A stretch of 64,000 nucleotides of DNA, from contig JAGBVI010000051.1 of NCBI GenBank assembly GCA_017630395.1, positions 41,174-105,173 on the forward strand, in the 5' to 3' direction. The position numbers and the translations under genes were made by a program. The notes under the pieces are model-generated. The model was given only the letters and a program-made list of their open reading frames with translations. It was not told the DNA's origin and made no database searches. Source of the stretch: Paludibacteraceae bacterium. Lineage in GTDB: Bacteria > Bacteroidota > Bacteroidia > Bacteroidales > Paludibacteraceae. Below are positions 55,486 through 63,006 of this stretch, in pieces; the first letter of the stretch is position 1; each line of letters begins with the position of its first letter.

Positions 55486-56772
55486 ATGCCACAACCCTTA
55501 GCGGAACGTGTTCGACCTCAAAGTTTAGATGAATACATCGGACAGAAACATTTGGTTGGGAAAGATGCTGTACTCCGAAAGATGATAGAGTCGGGGCATG
55601 TATCTTCTTTTATCTTGTGGGGACCTCCGGGTGTAGGAAAAACAACTTTGGCAGGGATTATTGCCAAACGATTGGAACGCCCTTTTTATACGTTAAGTGC
55701 CATTAGTTCCGGCGTAAAAGATGTCCGAGAGGTAATTGAGAAAGCTAAAAATAATCGTTTCTTCAATTCTCTCCCTCCCATTCTTTTTATTGATGAAATT
55801 CATCGTTTTTCTAAAGCTCAACAAGATTCACTTTTAGGGGCAGTGGAGCAAGGTGTTTTTATTCTGATTGGTGCCACCACAGAAAATCCCTCTTTCGAGG
55901 TGATAACTCCCCTTTTGTCGCGTTGCCAAGTTTATGTACTGAAAGCATTGGAAGAGGAGGATTTGATAGAATTAACGCATCGTGTTATAAAGGAGGATGT
56001 TGAGTTGAAAAAACTCAAAATAGAGTTGAAGGAGACGAATGCTCTTCTTCGTTATGCTGGTGGTGATGCAAGAAAACTTCTTAACATCATCGAACTTGTT
56101 ACCAATGCAGGTAAGGAAGATGAAACAGTGGTTTTTACTGATGCAATTGTCAAAGAACGACTTCAGCAAAACCCTAATGCATACGATAAGAACGGAGAGA
56201 TGCACTACGATATTATCTCTGCATTTATCAAATCCATTAGGGGGAGCGACCCGGATGCAGCCATCTATTGGTTGGCTCGTATGGTGGATGGGGGAGAAGA
56301 CCCTAAGTTCATTGCTCGACGGTTGGTGATTTCTGCGGCAGAAGATATTGGGTTGGCTAACCCTAATGCATTGCTTTTGGCTAATGCCTGTTTTGATACG
56401 ATTCATAAAATTGGTTGGCCTGAAGGTCGTATCGCCTTGGCGGAAGCTACAATTTATTTGGCAACAAGTCCTAAAAGTAATTCAGCCTATAAAGCAATTA
56501 ATAGTGCACTTGAATTTGTGGAGCAAACAGGGAATGAACCGGTTCCTCTTCATTTGAGAAATGCTCCAACGAAATTAATGGCTAAATTGGATTATGGGAA
56601 GGGCTATAAATATTCGCATGATTATCCGGAGCATTTTGTTGTTCAGGAATTTCTACCCGAGAAGTTTTCTAATCAACAATTTTGGGTTCCACAACCGAAT
56701 CCTTCGGAAAATAAGATGAGTGACTATATGATACACCTCTGGGGAGAAAATAAAAGTAAAAAAAACAAATAA
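55486..56772 (+). CDS. rarA: Replication-associated recombination protein A (RarA/MgsA)
   Basis: 428 residues. Clamp-loader-related AAA ATPase acting at stalled replication forks. PLAERVRPQSLDEYIGQKHLVG is the characteristic N-terminus; FILWGPPGVGKTTLAGII Walker A; PPILFIDEIHRFSKAQQDSLL Walker B; IGATTENPSFEVITPLLSRCQVYVL sensor I and Arg-finger region; ISAFIKSIRGSDPDAAIYWLARMVDGGEDPKFIARRL the conserved C-terminal domain; LRNAPTKLMAKLDYGKGYKYSHDYP also diagnostic. First gene of a probable rightward unit with the S41 protease 15 bases downstream. Confidence 0.95.
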   Translation: MPQPLAERVRPQSLDEYIGQKHLVGKDAVLRKMIESGHVSSFILWGPPGVGKTTLAGIIAKRLERPFYTLSAISSGVKDVREVIEKAKNNRFFNSLPPILFIDEIHRFSKAQQDSLLGAVEQGVFILIGATTENPSFEVITPLLSRCQVYVLKALEEEDLIELTHRVIKEDVELKKLKIELKETNALLRYAGGDARKLLNIIELVTNAGKEDETVVFTDAIVKERLQQNPNAYDKNGEMHYDIISAFIKSIRGSDPDAAIYWLARMVDGGEDPKFIARRLVISAAEDIGLANPNALLLANACFDTIHKIGWPEGRIALAEATIYLATSPKSNSAYKAINSALEFVEQTGNEPVPLHLRNAPTKLMAKLDYGKGYKYSHDYPEHFVVQEFLPEKFSNQQFWVPQPNPSENKMSDYMIHLWGENKSKKNK

Positions 56773-56787
56773 TTCATCTATAATATT

Positions 56788-58443
56788 ATGAAAAAGATTT
56801 TAATACTTCTCTTCTTTGCAACTTTTTCTGTCATAGCAATTGCTAATAGTAAAAATGATGATCGAAATATAGAGATTTCCAAAAACTTGGATATATTCAA
56901 CTCTACCTATAAAGAGTTGGAGTTGTTCTATGTGGATACAATTAAACCGGAATCTACCATCAAGTATGGTATTGATGCTATGTTAGGACAATTGGATCCT
57001 TATACTACCTATATACCGGAGTCTGAATTGGAAAAATTAAAATTTATGACCACGGGCGAATATGCCGGTATTGGGTGTGTGATTGGTAAAAACTATGAGG
57101 GAATCTATATTACAGATGTGTATGAAGGTATGCCTGCCTATAAAAATGGGTTGAAGGTGGGAGATATAATCACAAAAATCGATGGGAAACAGACTTCAGA
57201 AATGACTACCACCGAGGCGAGTGAGAAGATGAAGGGAGAGGCAAAAACGATGGTTACTTTTACCATCAAAAATCCTATCTCTCAAAAAGAAAAAAAGGTG
57301 GAAGTTCAGAGAGAAAAAATTGTTATCCCGGCTATCCAATATTATGATACCTTGTCCAATGGAGTAGGATACATCAATATTAATAGTTTTACTGAAAAAT
57401 CGGGGAATAAATTTAAAGAGGCTTTTTTGGATCTTAGGGATAATTATAAAATTAAGTCGTTGGTCATTGATTTGCGAAATAACCCGGGAGGAATCCTTGA
57501 TGAGGCTGTGGAGATTGTTAACCTTTTCGTTGATAAAAAGTCCACTATTGTCTATACAAAGGGGAAGAATCCGGACCTTGATGAGATTTACAAGGCGCGC
57601 AAAGAACCTATTGACACCAACATCCCTCTCTTTGTTTGGGTAAATCGTAATTCAGCATCAGCTTCTGAAATCTTGGCGGGTGCTTTGCAAGATCTTGATC
57701 GTGCAGTTATTGTTGGCGAACGAACTTTTGGTAAAGGATTGGTGCAAACTACTCGTGAATTGCCTTATGGTGGAAGTTTAAAGGTGACTGTGGCAAAATA
57801 CTATATCCCAAGTGGCAGATGTATTCAATCTATTGACTATTCAAATCGTAGCGAAGAGGGGTATGTCACTCGAATTCCGGATAGCTTGACAAGTGAATTT
57901 AAAACAAAAAACGGTCGTATTGTTCGAGATGGAGGAGGTATTAATCCTGATGTGCAGATTGAAATTAAAAATCATGCAACCGTGAGTTACTATTTGTATC
58001 AAAAAAACTTGATTTTTAATTTTGTTACTCAATACATGGCAAAGCATGCCAACATCGGTCCGGCTAAATCTTTTCAGTTGTCGGATAAAGATTATGCAGA
58101 ATTTGTTGAGTATGTGAAGGGACAGAACTTTACCTACGAACTAAAGACGGAAGAGGGGGTAAAAGCGTTAAAAGATCTTATCCAATCAGAAGGTTATCTG
58201 GACTACGCCAAAGAGGAGTTTGAGGCATTGGAAAAAAAGTTAACTCACAATATTGACAATGACTTGAAAATGTTCGAAAAAGAGATTCGCAATCTTATTT
58301 CCATAGAAATCGTCAAGAGAGAACATTACCAAAAGGGTGAGTTTATTGAGACTTTGAAACGAGACGATTACAGAGAAAAAACGGAGGAATTGCTTTCCTA
58401 TGAAAAGAAATGGAAGGGGATATTAACTGCTGAAAAGAAATAA
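56788..58443 (+). CDS. S41 family C-terminal processing peptidase
   Basis: 551 residues. N-terminal signal peptide or anchor (LILLFFATFSVIAIA), periplasmic. Helical N-domain with LGQLDPYTTYIPESELEK, PDZ domain (GEYAGIGCVIGKNYEGIYITDVYEGMPAYKNGLKVGDIITKIDG), then the S41 core: GVGYININSFTEKSG, SLVIDLRNNPGGILDEAVEIVNLFV, NSASASEILAGALQDLDRAVIVGERTFGKGLVQT with the catalytic Ser (SASE) and Lys (GKGLVQ). A long C-terminal helical region (about 430-551) follows. Cleaves envelope proteins from their C-termini; targets unknown. Three bases separate it from the following nucleotidyltransferase gene start. Confidence 0.94.
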   Translation: MKKILILLFFATFSVIAIANSKNDDRNIEISKNLDIFNSTYKELELFYVDTIKPESTIKYGIDAMLGQLDPYTTYIPESELEKLKFMTTGEYAGIGCVIGKNYEGIYITDVYEGMPAYKNGLKVGDIITKIDGKQTSEMTTTEASEKMKGEAKTMVTFTIKNPISQKEKKVEVQREKIVIPAIQYYDTLSNGVGYININSFTEKSGNKFKEAFLDLRDNYKIKSLVIDLRNNPGGILDEAVEIVNLFVDKKSTIVYTKGKNPDLDEIYKARKEPIDTNIPLFVWVNRNSASASEILAGALQDLDRAVIVGERTFGKGLVQTTRELPYGGSLKVTVAKYYIPSGRCIQSIDYSNRSEEGYVTRIPDSLTSEFKTKNGRIVRDGGGINPDVQIEIKNHATVSYYLYQKNLIFNFVTQYMAKHANIGPAKSFQLSDKDYAEFVEYVKGQNFTYELKTEEGVKALKDLIQSEGYLDYAKEEFEALEKKLTHNIDNDLKMFEKEIRNLISIEIVKREHYQKGEFIETLKRDDYREKTEELLSYEKKWKGILTAEKK

Positions 58444-58445
58444 AG

Positions 58446-59198
58446 ATGAAAGCGATGATTTTTGCCGCCGGTTTGGGAACTCGGCTGAAACCTCTTACAG
58501 ATTCTATGCCGAAGGCTCTTGTCCCTATTGCAGGAAAAACATTGTTGCAACATAATTTGGAACGATTGGCTTCACAAGGATTCACAGACATTGTTATCAA
58601 TATTCACCATTTCTCCGATCAGATTAGGCAGTTTTTGAGAGAAAATGATAATTTTGGATTGAATATCATGCTCTCTGATGAGAGTGCAGAACTGCTTGAT
58701 ACAGGTGGGGGAATAAAAAATGCGGAAGAGTGGCTGAGCGACGAGCCGTTTTTGGTGCATAATGTGGATATTTTGTCAAATGCAGATTTAGCAGGTTTAT
58801 ATGCAAAACATTGCCAAAACAACTCTCTTGCAACGTTATTGGTGAGCGAACGGAATACTTCTCGTTATCTGCTTTTTGATGATGAAATGAGACTCAAAGG
58901 GTGGATTAACAGAGCTTCCGGAGAGAAAAAATCACCCTTTTCGGAGTTCCATGCAGAAGAATATCTCCCTTTTGCTTTTTCAGGAATACATGTTATTTCT
59001 CCCGATGTATTTTACTCTATGCATAACTATCCGTCTCGTTTCCCAATCATGGATTTTTACCTTAATGAGGCTGAAAAACATCTGATACAAGGGGTAGTTG
59101 CTCATAATCTTATTATGGTAGATGTTGGGAAAATAGATTCGTTACAAGAGGTAGAGATGATTTTCGAAAAAGAGATAAAACCGATTTATCCATCTTGA
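58446..59198 (+). CDS. Sugar-1-phosphate nucleotidyltransferase (MurU-like)
   Basis: 250 residues. MKAMIFAAGLGTRLKPLTDSMPKALVPIAGKTLLQHNLERL is the nucleotide-binding signature (GxGTR...PK) of the NTP-transferase superfamily; FLVHNVDILSNADL includes the metal-binding Asp (VDI). The size and lack of a left-handed helix domain resemble MurU-type N-acetylmuramate-1-phosphate uridylyltransferases used in cell-wall sugar recycling. In pseudomonads MurU works with AmgK; no kinase gene lies next to it here, so the substrate is inferred only. Cytoplasmic. Confidence 0.85.
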   Translation: MKAMIFAAGLGTRLKPLTDSMPKALVPIAGKTLLQHNLERLASQGFTDIVINIHHFSDQIRQFLRENDNFGLNIMLSDESAELLDTGGGIKNAEEWLSDEPFLVHNVDILSNADLAGLYAKHCQNNSLATLLVSERNTSRYLLFDDEMRLKGWINRASGEKKSPFSEFHAEEYLPFAFSGIHVISPDVFYSMHNYPSRFPIMDFYLNEAEKHLIQGVVAHNLIMVDVGKIDSLQEVEMIFEKEIKPIYPS

Positions 59199-59208
59199 TA
59201 GCTTAATA

Positions 59209-60246
59209 ATGATAAGTCAACTTCTTCTTGATTGGTTTTCCGTTCATCGTAGAGAATTGCCGTGGCGGGATACTTCCGACCCCTACAAAATATGGGTTTC
59301 GGAGATAATTTTGCAACAGACTCGCATCGCGCAAGGTATCTCTTACTACTTCCGATTTATAGAAAGATTTCCGGATGTGAAAAGTTTGGCTATAGCCCAT
59401 GAGGATGAGGTATTGAAGTATTGGCAAGGACTCGGATATTACAGTCGAGCAAGAAATTTACATGCATCAGCGCAAACCATTGTGAATGATTTTAATGGGG
59501 AATTTCCCTCTGATTTTAAGCAAATAAAATCCCTGAAAGGGATTGGTGACTATACTGCAGCAGCAATAGCTTCCATTGCTTTTAAATTGCCCTACGCGGT
59601 GGTGGATGGTAATGTGTATCGTGTTCTTTCACGTTTGTTCGAAATCAGTACTCCCATTGATTCTGTAAAGGGGAAGAAAGAGTTTTTTGAGTTGGCTCAA
59701 GAACTTCTTGATAAGAGAACTCCCGATTTATATAACCAAGCCATGATGGATTTAGGAGCGATGGTTTGTCTTCCCTCCACCCCATTGTGTGAGGATTGTC
59801 CTCTTCAATCGCTATGCCAAAGTTACCATAATGGAAGTTATGCCGAGTATCCTGTCAAGGAGAAAAAAATCAAACAACGAGATCGCTATTTTGTCTATCT
59901 TTTTTTGCATCATCAAGAGAAGATTTATCTACATCGCAGATCAGAAAAAGATATTTGGGCAGGTTTGTATGAGTTTCCCTTGATAGAATTAAATGCCCCC
60001 CTTGGGGAAGAGGAATTTTCAGGACTTTTGAAAATGCTTGGCAAAGAGTTTAGCATTGCAGAAATAAAGGAGGTTACCGCCATGCCCAACCATGTATTGA
60101 GTCACCAAATTATCCATTCGTTTTTTATCGATGCTGTTGGAACAATCCCTTCTCCGAGTAGTGCAAAATATATCACTGTCAGCGAAGATGATTTAGCAAA
60201 TTATGCAATACCCCGTCTGATAGAGTTATACCTTGAGAGAAAATAA
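59209..60246 (+). CDS. mutY: A/G-specific adenine glycosylase
   Basis: 345 residues. Base-excision repair enzyme removing adenine opposite 8-oxoguanine. LLDWFSVHRRELPWRDTSDPYKIWVSEIILQQTRI is the N-terminal helical start with catalytic Glu; the helix-hairpin-helix LKGIGDYTAAAIASIAF and catalytic Asp in AVVDGNVYRVLSRLF; the 4Fe-4S ligands CLPSTPLCEDCPLQSLC (C-x6-C-x2-C-x5-C). The C-terminal third (YFVYLFLHHQEKIYLHRRSEKDIWAGLYEFP) is the NUDIX-like domain that reads 8-oxoG. Ten bases after the nucleotidyltransferase gene. Confidence 0.96.
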   Translation: MISQLLLDWFSVHRRELPWRDTSDPYKIWVSEIILQQTRIAQGISYYFRFIERFPDVKSLAIAHEDEVLKYWQGLGYYSRARNLHASAQTIVNDFNGEFPSDFKQIKSLKGIGDYTAAAIASIAFKLPYAVVDGNVYRVLSRLFEISTPIDSVKGKKEFFELAQELLDKRTPDLYNQAMMDLGAMVCLPSTPLCEDCPLQSLCQSYHNGSYAEYPVKEKKIKQRDRYFVYLFLHHQEKIYLHRRSEKDIWAGLYEFPLIELNAPLGEEEFSGLLKMLGKEFSIAEIKEVTAMPNHVLSHQIIHSFFIDAVGTIPSPSSAKYITVSEDDLANYAIPRLIELYLERK

Positions 60247-60789
60247 CGATTCAGCTCCGAATTGATGGTTGCGTGCAGCTTCCTCTTATTCAGTTTTACA
60301 ATTCCGCAACTTCGAGTATAATCATTCGCAAAGCAATAACTGATGAATTTCAAAATTACCTGATACATGAATTCACCTCCTCATTCTTGCTCATTCCCAA
60401 AATTCGTGTAAAAGAGGCGATAATTAAAACTTATAACCTCTATTGGAGTATATATTTTCTTTTGGGAACCATTTTCATTATAAGTAAATTCCACAAAATT
60501 GATTTTTTTAATAACATTATAAGGGATTCTTACAAAAAAGGCTTTTACACTTTTTTCTTTTATGGAGTCAGTTTTCTATACGAAATTTGACTCAATTGAA
60601 TCAGAATTATGCATTTTTACTAAATTTGATTTAGTTGGTTTATTATAATTAAACTCAATAGTGTCTGAATTTAGTAAATAAAAATCTGACTCTAAATATT
60701 TAATTTTACCTTGAAAATTTGTCTTGTTTCTGTACGATATATTTTCTTACCTTGCCCTCTGTTTTCACACCTAAAGTTACTTCCCATTT

Positions 60790-60816
60790 GGGCGCGCTTC
60801 GCGGTTCTCAGTAACA
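60790..60816. repeat. RHS cassette boundary element, copy 1
   Basis: GGGCGCGCTTC, ten bases, GTAACA. The same composite (11-base exact block, same 10-base gap, then GTAACA) occurs at 62432-62458 in the same orientation. This copy lies 89-115 bases beyond the stop of the last cassette gene (60905). Confidence 0.6.
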
Positions 60817-60838
60817 GAAAGGGTGTTATTGAGAACCG
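60802..60838. other. Strong 15-base-pair hairpin
   Basis: CGGTTCTCAGTAACA (60802-60816) pairs with TGTTATTGAGAACCG (60824-60838), one wobble, seven-base loop. No T run on either side, so it is not a typical intrinsic terminator; it partly overlaps the boundary element. Confidence 0.7.
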
Positions 60839-60904
60839 AAAAGGTTTAGAGGCGGAATCTTGGGTAAAGTCACTATTGTGTTTTTATTTATTAGGTTATT
60901 ATAT

Positions 60905-61459
60905 CTAATGAGAATTCATATAAATTAATTTCTGTTCATCCATATCATAAATAATATTGATAAACATATACTGAAACACTCTGCTGTAGAATATCGTATA
61001 ATTAATATAATTTACAAAACGATCTTTCGCATTGTAGTCCCTTAGTATTGTTCCTCCGATGTATAATATATTTTTTTTCTCTTCACCTTGAAAACATAAA
61101 ACATGTTTTGACATTAATTGAAACTTAAGATACTCTTTCTTAGATAAAAATTCCCGAAATTTTAATTCATATTTTCTAATACTATCTATGTCAATAGAAT
61201 AAAAGTTAACACTATCAATTTTTATCTTATCACCCAATTTTGACATTCTAAAAATTTTTTTTTGATAGTTGTCTAATTGGTCAAGGTTGTCATGAACAAC
61301 ATAAAAAACAGAATCTGTATAAAATTTTTCTAATACTTTTGAATTTCTTATGGCTTTTTTCTTTACTTTTTTATCTGACGGAAAATTATATATATCACCA
61401 GCCAGACTGTTAATGATAAATAAATTTAATAATAACAACAAAAATATTTTTCTATTCAT
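60905..61459 (-). CDS. Small secreted protein after RHS tip, candidate immunity protein
   Basis: 184 residues. Signal peptide (KIFLLLLLNLFIINSLAG), then a Lys-rich mature region (KKVKKKAIRNSKVLEKFYTDSVFYVV, KKIFRMSKLGDKIKIDSVNFYSIDID, KHVLCFQGEEKKNILYIGGTIL, FVNYINYTIFYSRVFQYMFINIIYD). I do not recognise a family. It follows the HELGH-type RHS tip by four bases and is as AT-rich as cassette genes usually are. Position directly after a toxin gene and location in the periplasm make it a candidate protector against that metallopeptidase (inference from position only). Confidence 0.65.
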   Translation of the reverse strand: MNRKIFLLLLLNLFIINSLAGDIYNFPSDKKVKKKAIRNSKVLEKFYTDSVFYVVHDNLDQLDNYQKKIFRMSKLGDKIKIDSVNFYSIDIDSIRKYELKFREFLSKKEYLKFQLMSKHVLCFQGEEKKNILYIGGTILRDYNAKDRFVNYINYTIFYSRVFQYMFINIIYDMDEQKLIYMNSH

Positions 61460-61463
61460 AATA

Positions 61464-62405
61464 CTACTTTCTATTTATTGGATTATTAAATCTTATATTT
61501 TTCTGTCCTTTACCATTATATCTATTTCTTGTGTAAGGCGTTTTTTCTGTTGGGTTAAACTCTCCTAACACCTTAGCAGCATGAGTCTCATATTCTTTAA
61601 TTATAATGAGTTCATTATTTTCACCGTATGCTCTATTAAGTAAAACTTCATCATCTGGATTACGACTAACCGATAGACATTCCATCGCATGACCTAATTC
61701 ATGGTATAAACCATTCGTTGGAGAAAGCACAACGCCAATATCAGTTTTTAGTCCTGAATGGTTATCCCATGATATTCCTATACTAAAGTTTACCCCTTCT
61801 ACTACTGGTTTATCTGCATCATAACTATTTTCATTTTCACCTGTATAACCTATAATATACGAAATATCAGCACCAACTAATGTGTTAATTACATTTTGAA
61901 TTTTTTCGTCACCTGAATCATATAGATGGTTAAGAGCCTTTATTGCATCGTTTACGTATGGACTATTGTCAGTATGTTCTTTTGAGATTCCAGGCTCATA
62001 TTTATAAATTTCACCTTCTTCATTTTTAATTTCTATTCTCCGTCCATCCACATCCACCAACTTCACCGGATTGCCAGCGCAGTAGTTGTACGGACTCATG
62101 CCCACGTACTTCTCCCAAAGCGGATCCACACTCATCCAAACCGCACTTGTCGGGTTCAAATATCTTGCGCCGTAGTAGTAAAATCCGGTTTCTTCGTCTA
62201 ACTCCTTGGAATTGAACAAGTAAGGTGAATTCCAAGCCCCGTTGCGCTCTTCAACAAAAATTTCTCCGTACGGAACATAAGTGACTGATTGTGAGATATT
62301 TCCATCTGCATCCAAAACCATAGAAGTGGAGCCTAAATGGTCGTGGATATAGAAGTAAGTATATTCACAGTTTTTTATAGTCATATTTTGTCTCTGTTTT
62401 GTCAA
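61464..62405 (-). CDS. Displaced RHS core plus HELGH metallopeptidase tip (M91/NleD-like)
   Basis: 313 residues from ATG 62405. Begins almost at once in the RHS core (YIHDHLGSTSMVLDADGN), passes YLFNSKELDEETGFYYYGARYLNPTSAVWMSVDPL and PYNYCAGNPVKLVDVDGR, then switches to a variable tip of about 190 residues. In the tip, GLYHELGHAMECL gives HExxH zinc ligands and KEYETHAAKVLGE a downstream Glu, closely resembling the M91 (NleD) peptidase layout, including the final TPYTRNRY. It lacks all YD repeats and a secretion signal, so it cannot act as a normal RHS protein; it looks like a stored tip that could be swapped onto the full gene upstream by recombination in the shared core. Confidence 0.83.
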   Translation of the reverse strand: MTKQRQNMTIKNCEYTYFYIHDHLGSTSMVLDADGNISQSVTYVPYGEIFVEERNGAWNSPYLFNSKELDEETGFYYYGARYLNPTSAVWMSVDPLWEKYVGMSPYNYCAGNPVKLVDVDGRRIEIKNEEGEIYKYEPGISKEHTDNSPYVNDAIKALNHLYDSGDEKIQNVINTLVGADISYIIGYTGENENSYDADKPVVEGVNFSIGISWDNHSGLKTDIGVVLSPTNGLYHELGHAMECLSVSRNPDDEVLLNRAYGENNELIIIKEYETHAAKVLGEFNPTEKTPYTRNRYNGKGQKNIRFNNPINRK

Positions 62406-62431
62406 CTTTTGTCATAAATTTCTTCACCTCC

Positions 62432-62458
62432 GGGCGCGCTTCTCAGATGTCGGTAACA
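62432..62458. repeat. RHS cassette boundary element, copy 2
   Basis: GGGCGCGCTTC, ten bases, GTAACA, in the same orientation as at 60790. It lies between the first candidate immunity gene (stop 62495) and the displaced tip (start 62405), so the two copies bracket the displaced tip and its neighbour. Directly after it, ATGTGCCGGCG resembles ACATGTGCCGATG at 44540 near the third RHS fragment. Confidence 0.6.
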
Positions 62459-62494
62459 TGTGCCGGCGGAAGTGTAAGTTTATTAACACTTTAT

Positions 62495-63004
62495 TCAATC
62501 CACATATATCAATTCAAATTTTTCAGCCTTCTTAAAATTGTATAAGGAGTCAAAATAGCAGTTAGTCTCTGAAAAATGTGCAGTTTGCGTTGATGCCAAT
62601 ATTGTATCCTTATTCATGGATGAAAAAATGTCATTATCAATAAAATATTTATCTACATAAATTAATTTTCCATCAAAAAATGCAACTCCAGGACGAAGAT
62701 AAATAGGATAATAATTTATTCCAAGTGGCTTTAGACAAGATGATAAATGCATAATAATTTCATCTCTATTAGCAATAAATTCAACGTAACATACTTTTTC
62801 ATCCCAAAATTCCTCATGTTTATCCTCACAAATACTTAATAATTTTCTAAATAAATTTGGATTACTAACAAAATACAATTCAAATGTATCTTTGGGGCAT
62901 TTTTGATAAAACTCAGCATATTGTACTTCATTATAAGATTTACAGGAAATAATAGAAATCATAATGAAACCAACAATAATTATATATAATGATCTTTTTC
63001 CCAT
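62495..63004 (-). CDS. Lipoprotein after RHS-JAB tip, candidate immunity protein
   Basis: 169 residues. Signal sequence with lipobox (IIIVGFIMISIISC). Mature part KSYNEVQYAEFYQKCPKDTFELYFVSNPNLFRKLLSICEDKHEEFWDEKVCYVEFIANRDEIIMHLSSCLKPLGINYY (described in part: CPKDTFELYF, EEFWDEKVCYVEF, HLSSCLKPLG). No family recognised; several Cys residues may pair in the periplasm. ATG lies two bases after the RHS gene stop, so it is translationally linked to it, the usual position of immunity genes. Lipid anchoring would place it where an incoming peptidase would act (inference). Confidence 0.68.
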   Translation of the reverse strand: MGKRSLYIIIVGFIMISIISCKSYNEVQYAEFYQKCPKDTFELYFVSNPNLFRKLLSICEDKHEEFWDEKVCYVEFIANRDEIIMHLSSCLKPLGINYYPIYLRPGVAFFDGKLIYVDKYFIDNDIFSSMNKDTILASTQTAHFSETNCYFDSLYNFKKAEKFELIYVD

Positions 63005-63006
63005 TA

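Larger units (their letters stand above)
60247..60904. other. Long non-coding AT-rich region between mutY and the RHS locus
   Basis: 658 bases without a believable gene. Visible: inverted arms TTTACTAAATTTGA (60616-60629) and TCTGAATTTAGTAAA (60664-60678); the boundary element at 60790; a strong hairpin at 60802-60838. The abrupt loss of coding marks the edge of the accessory RHS region. Confidence 0.6.

Noticed and set aside
60273-60590. Possible 105-residue protein after mutY
   Set aside because: GTG start, AT-driven composition rich in Ile, Phe and Lys, no recognisable motif and no continuation of the operon pattern.
60711-60908. Possible 65-residue protein next to the RHS locus
   Set aside because: Runs through the hairpin and boundary element; composition explained by these structures.
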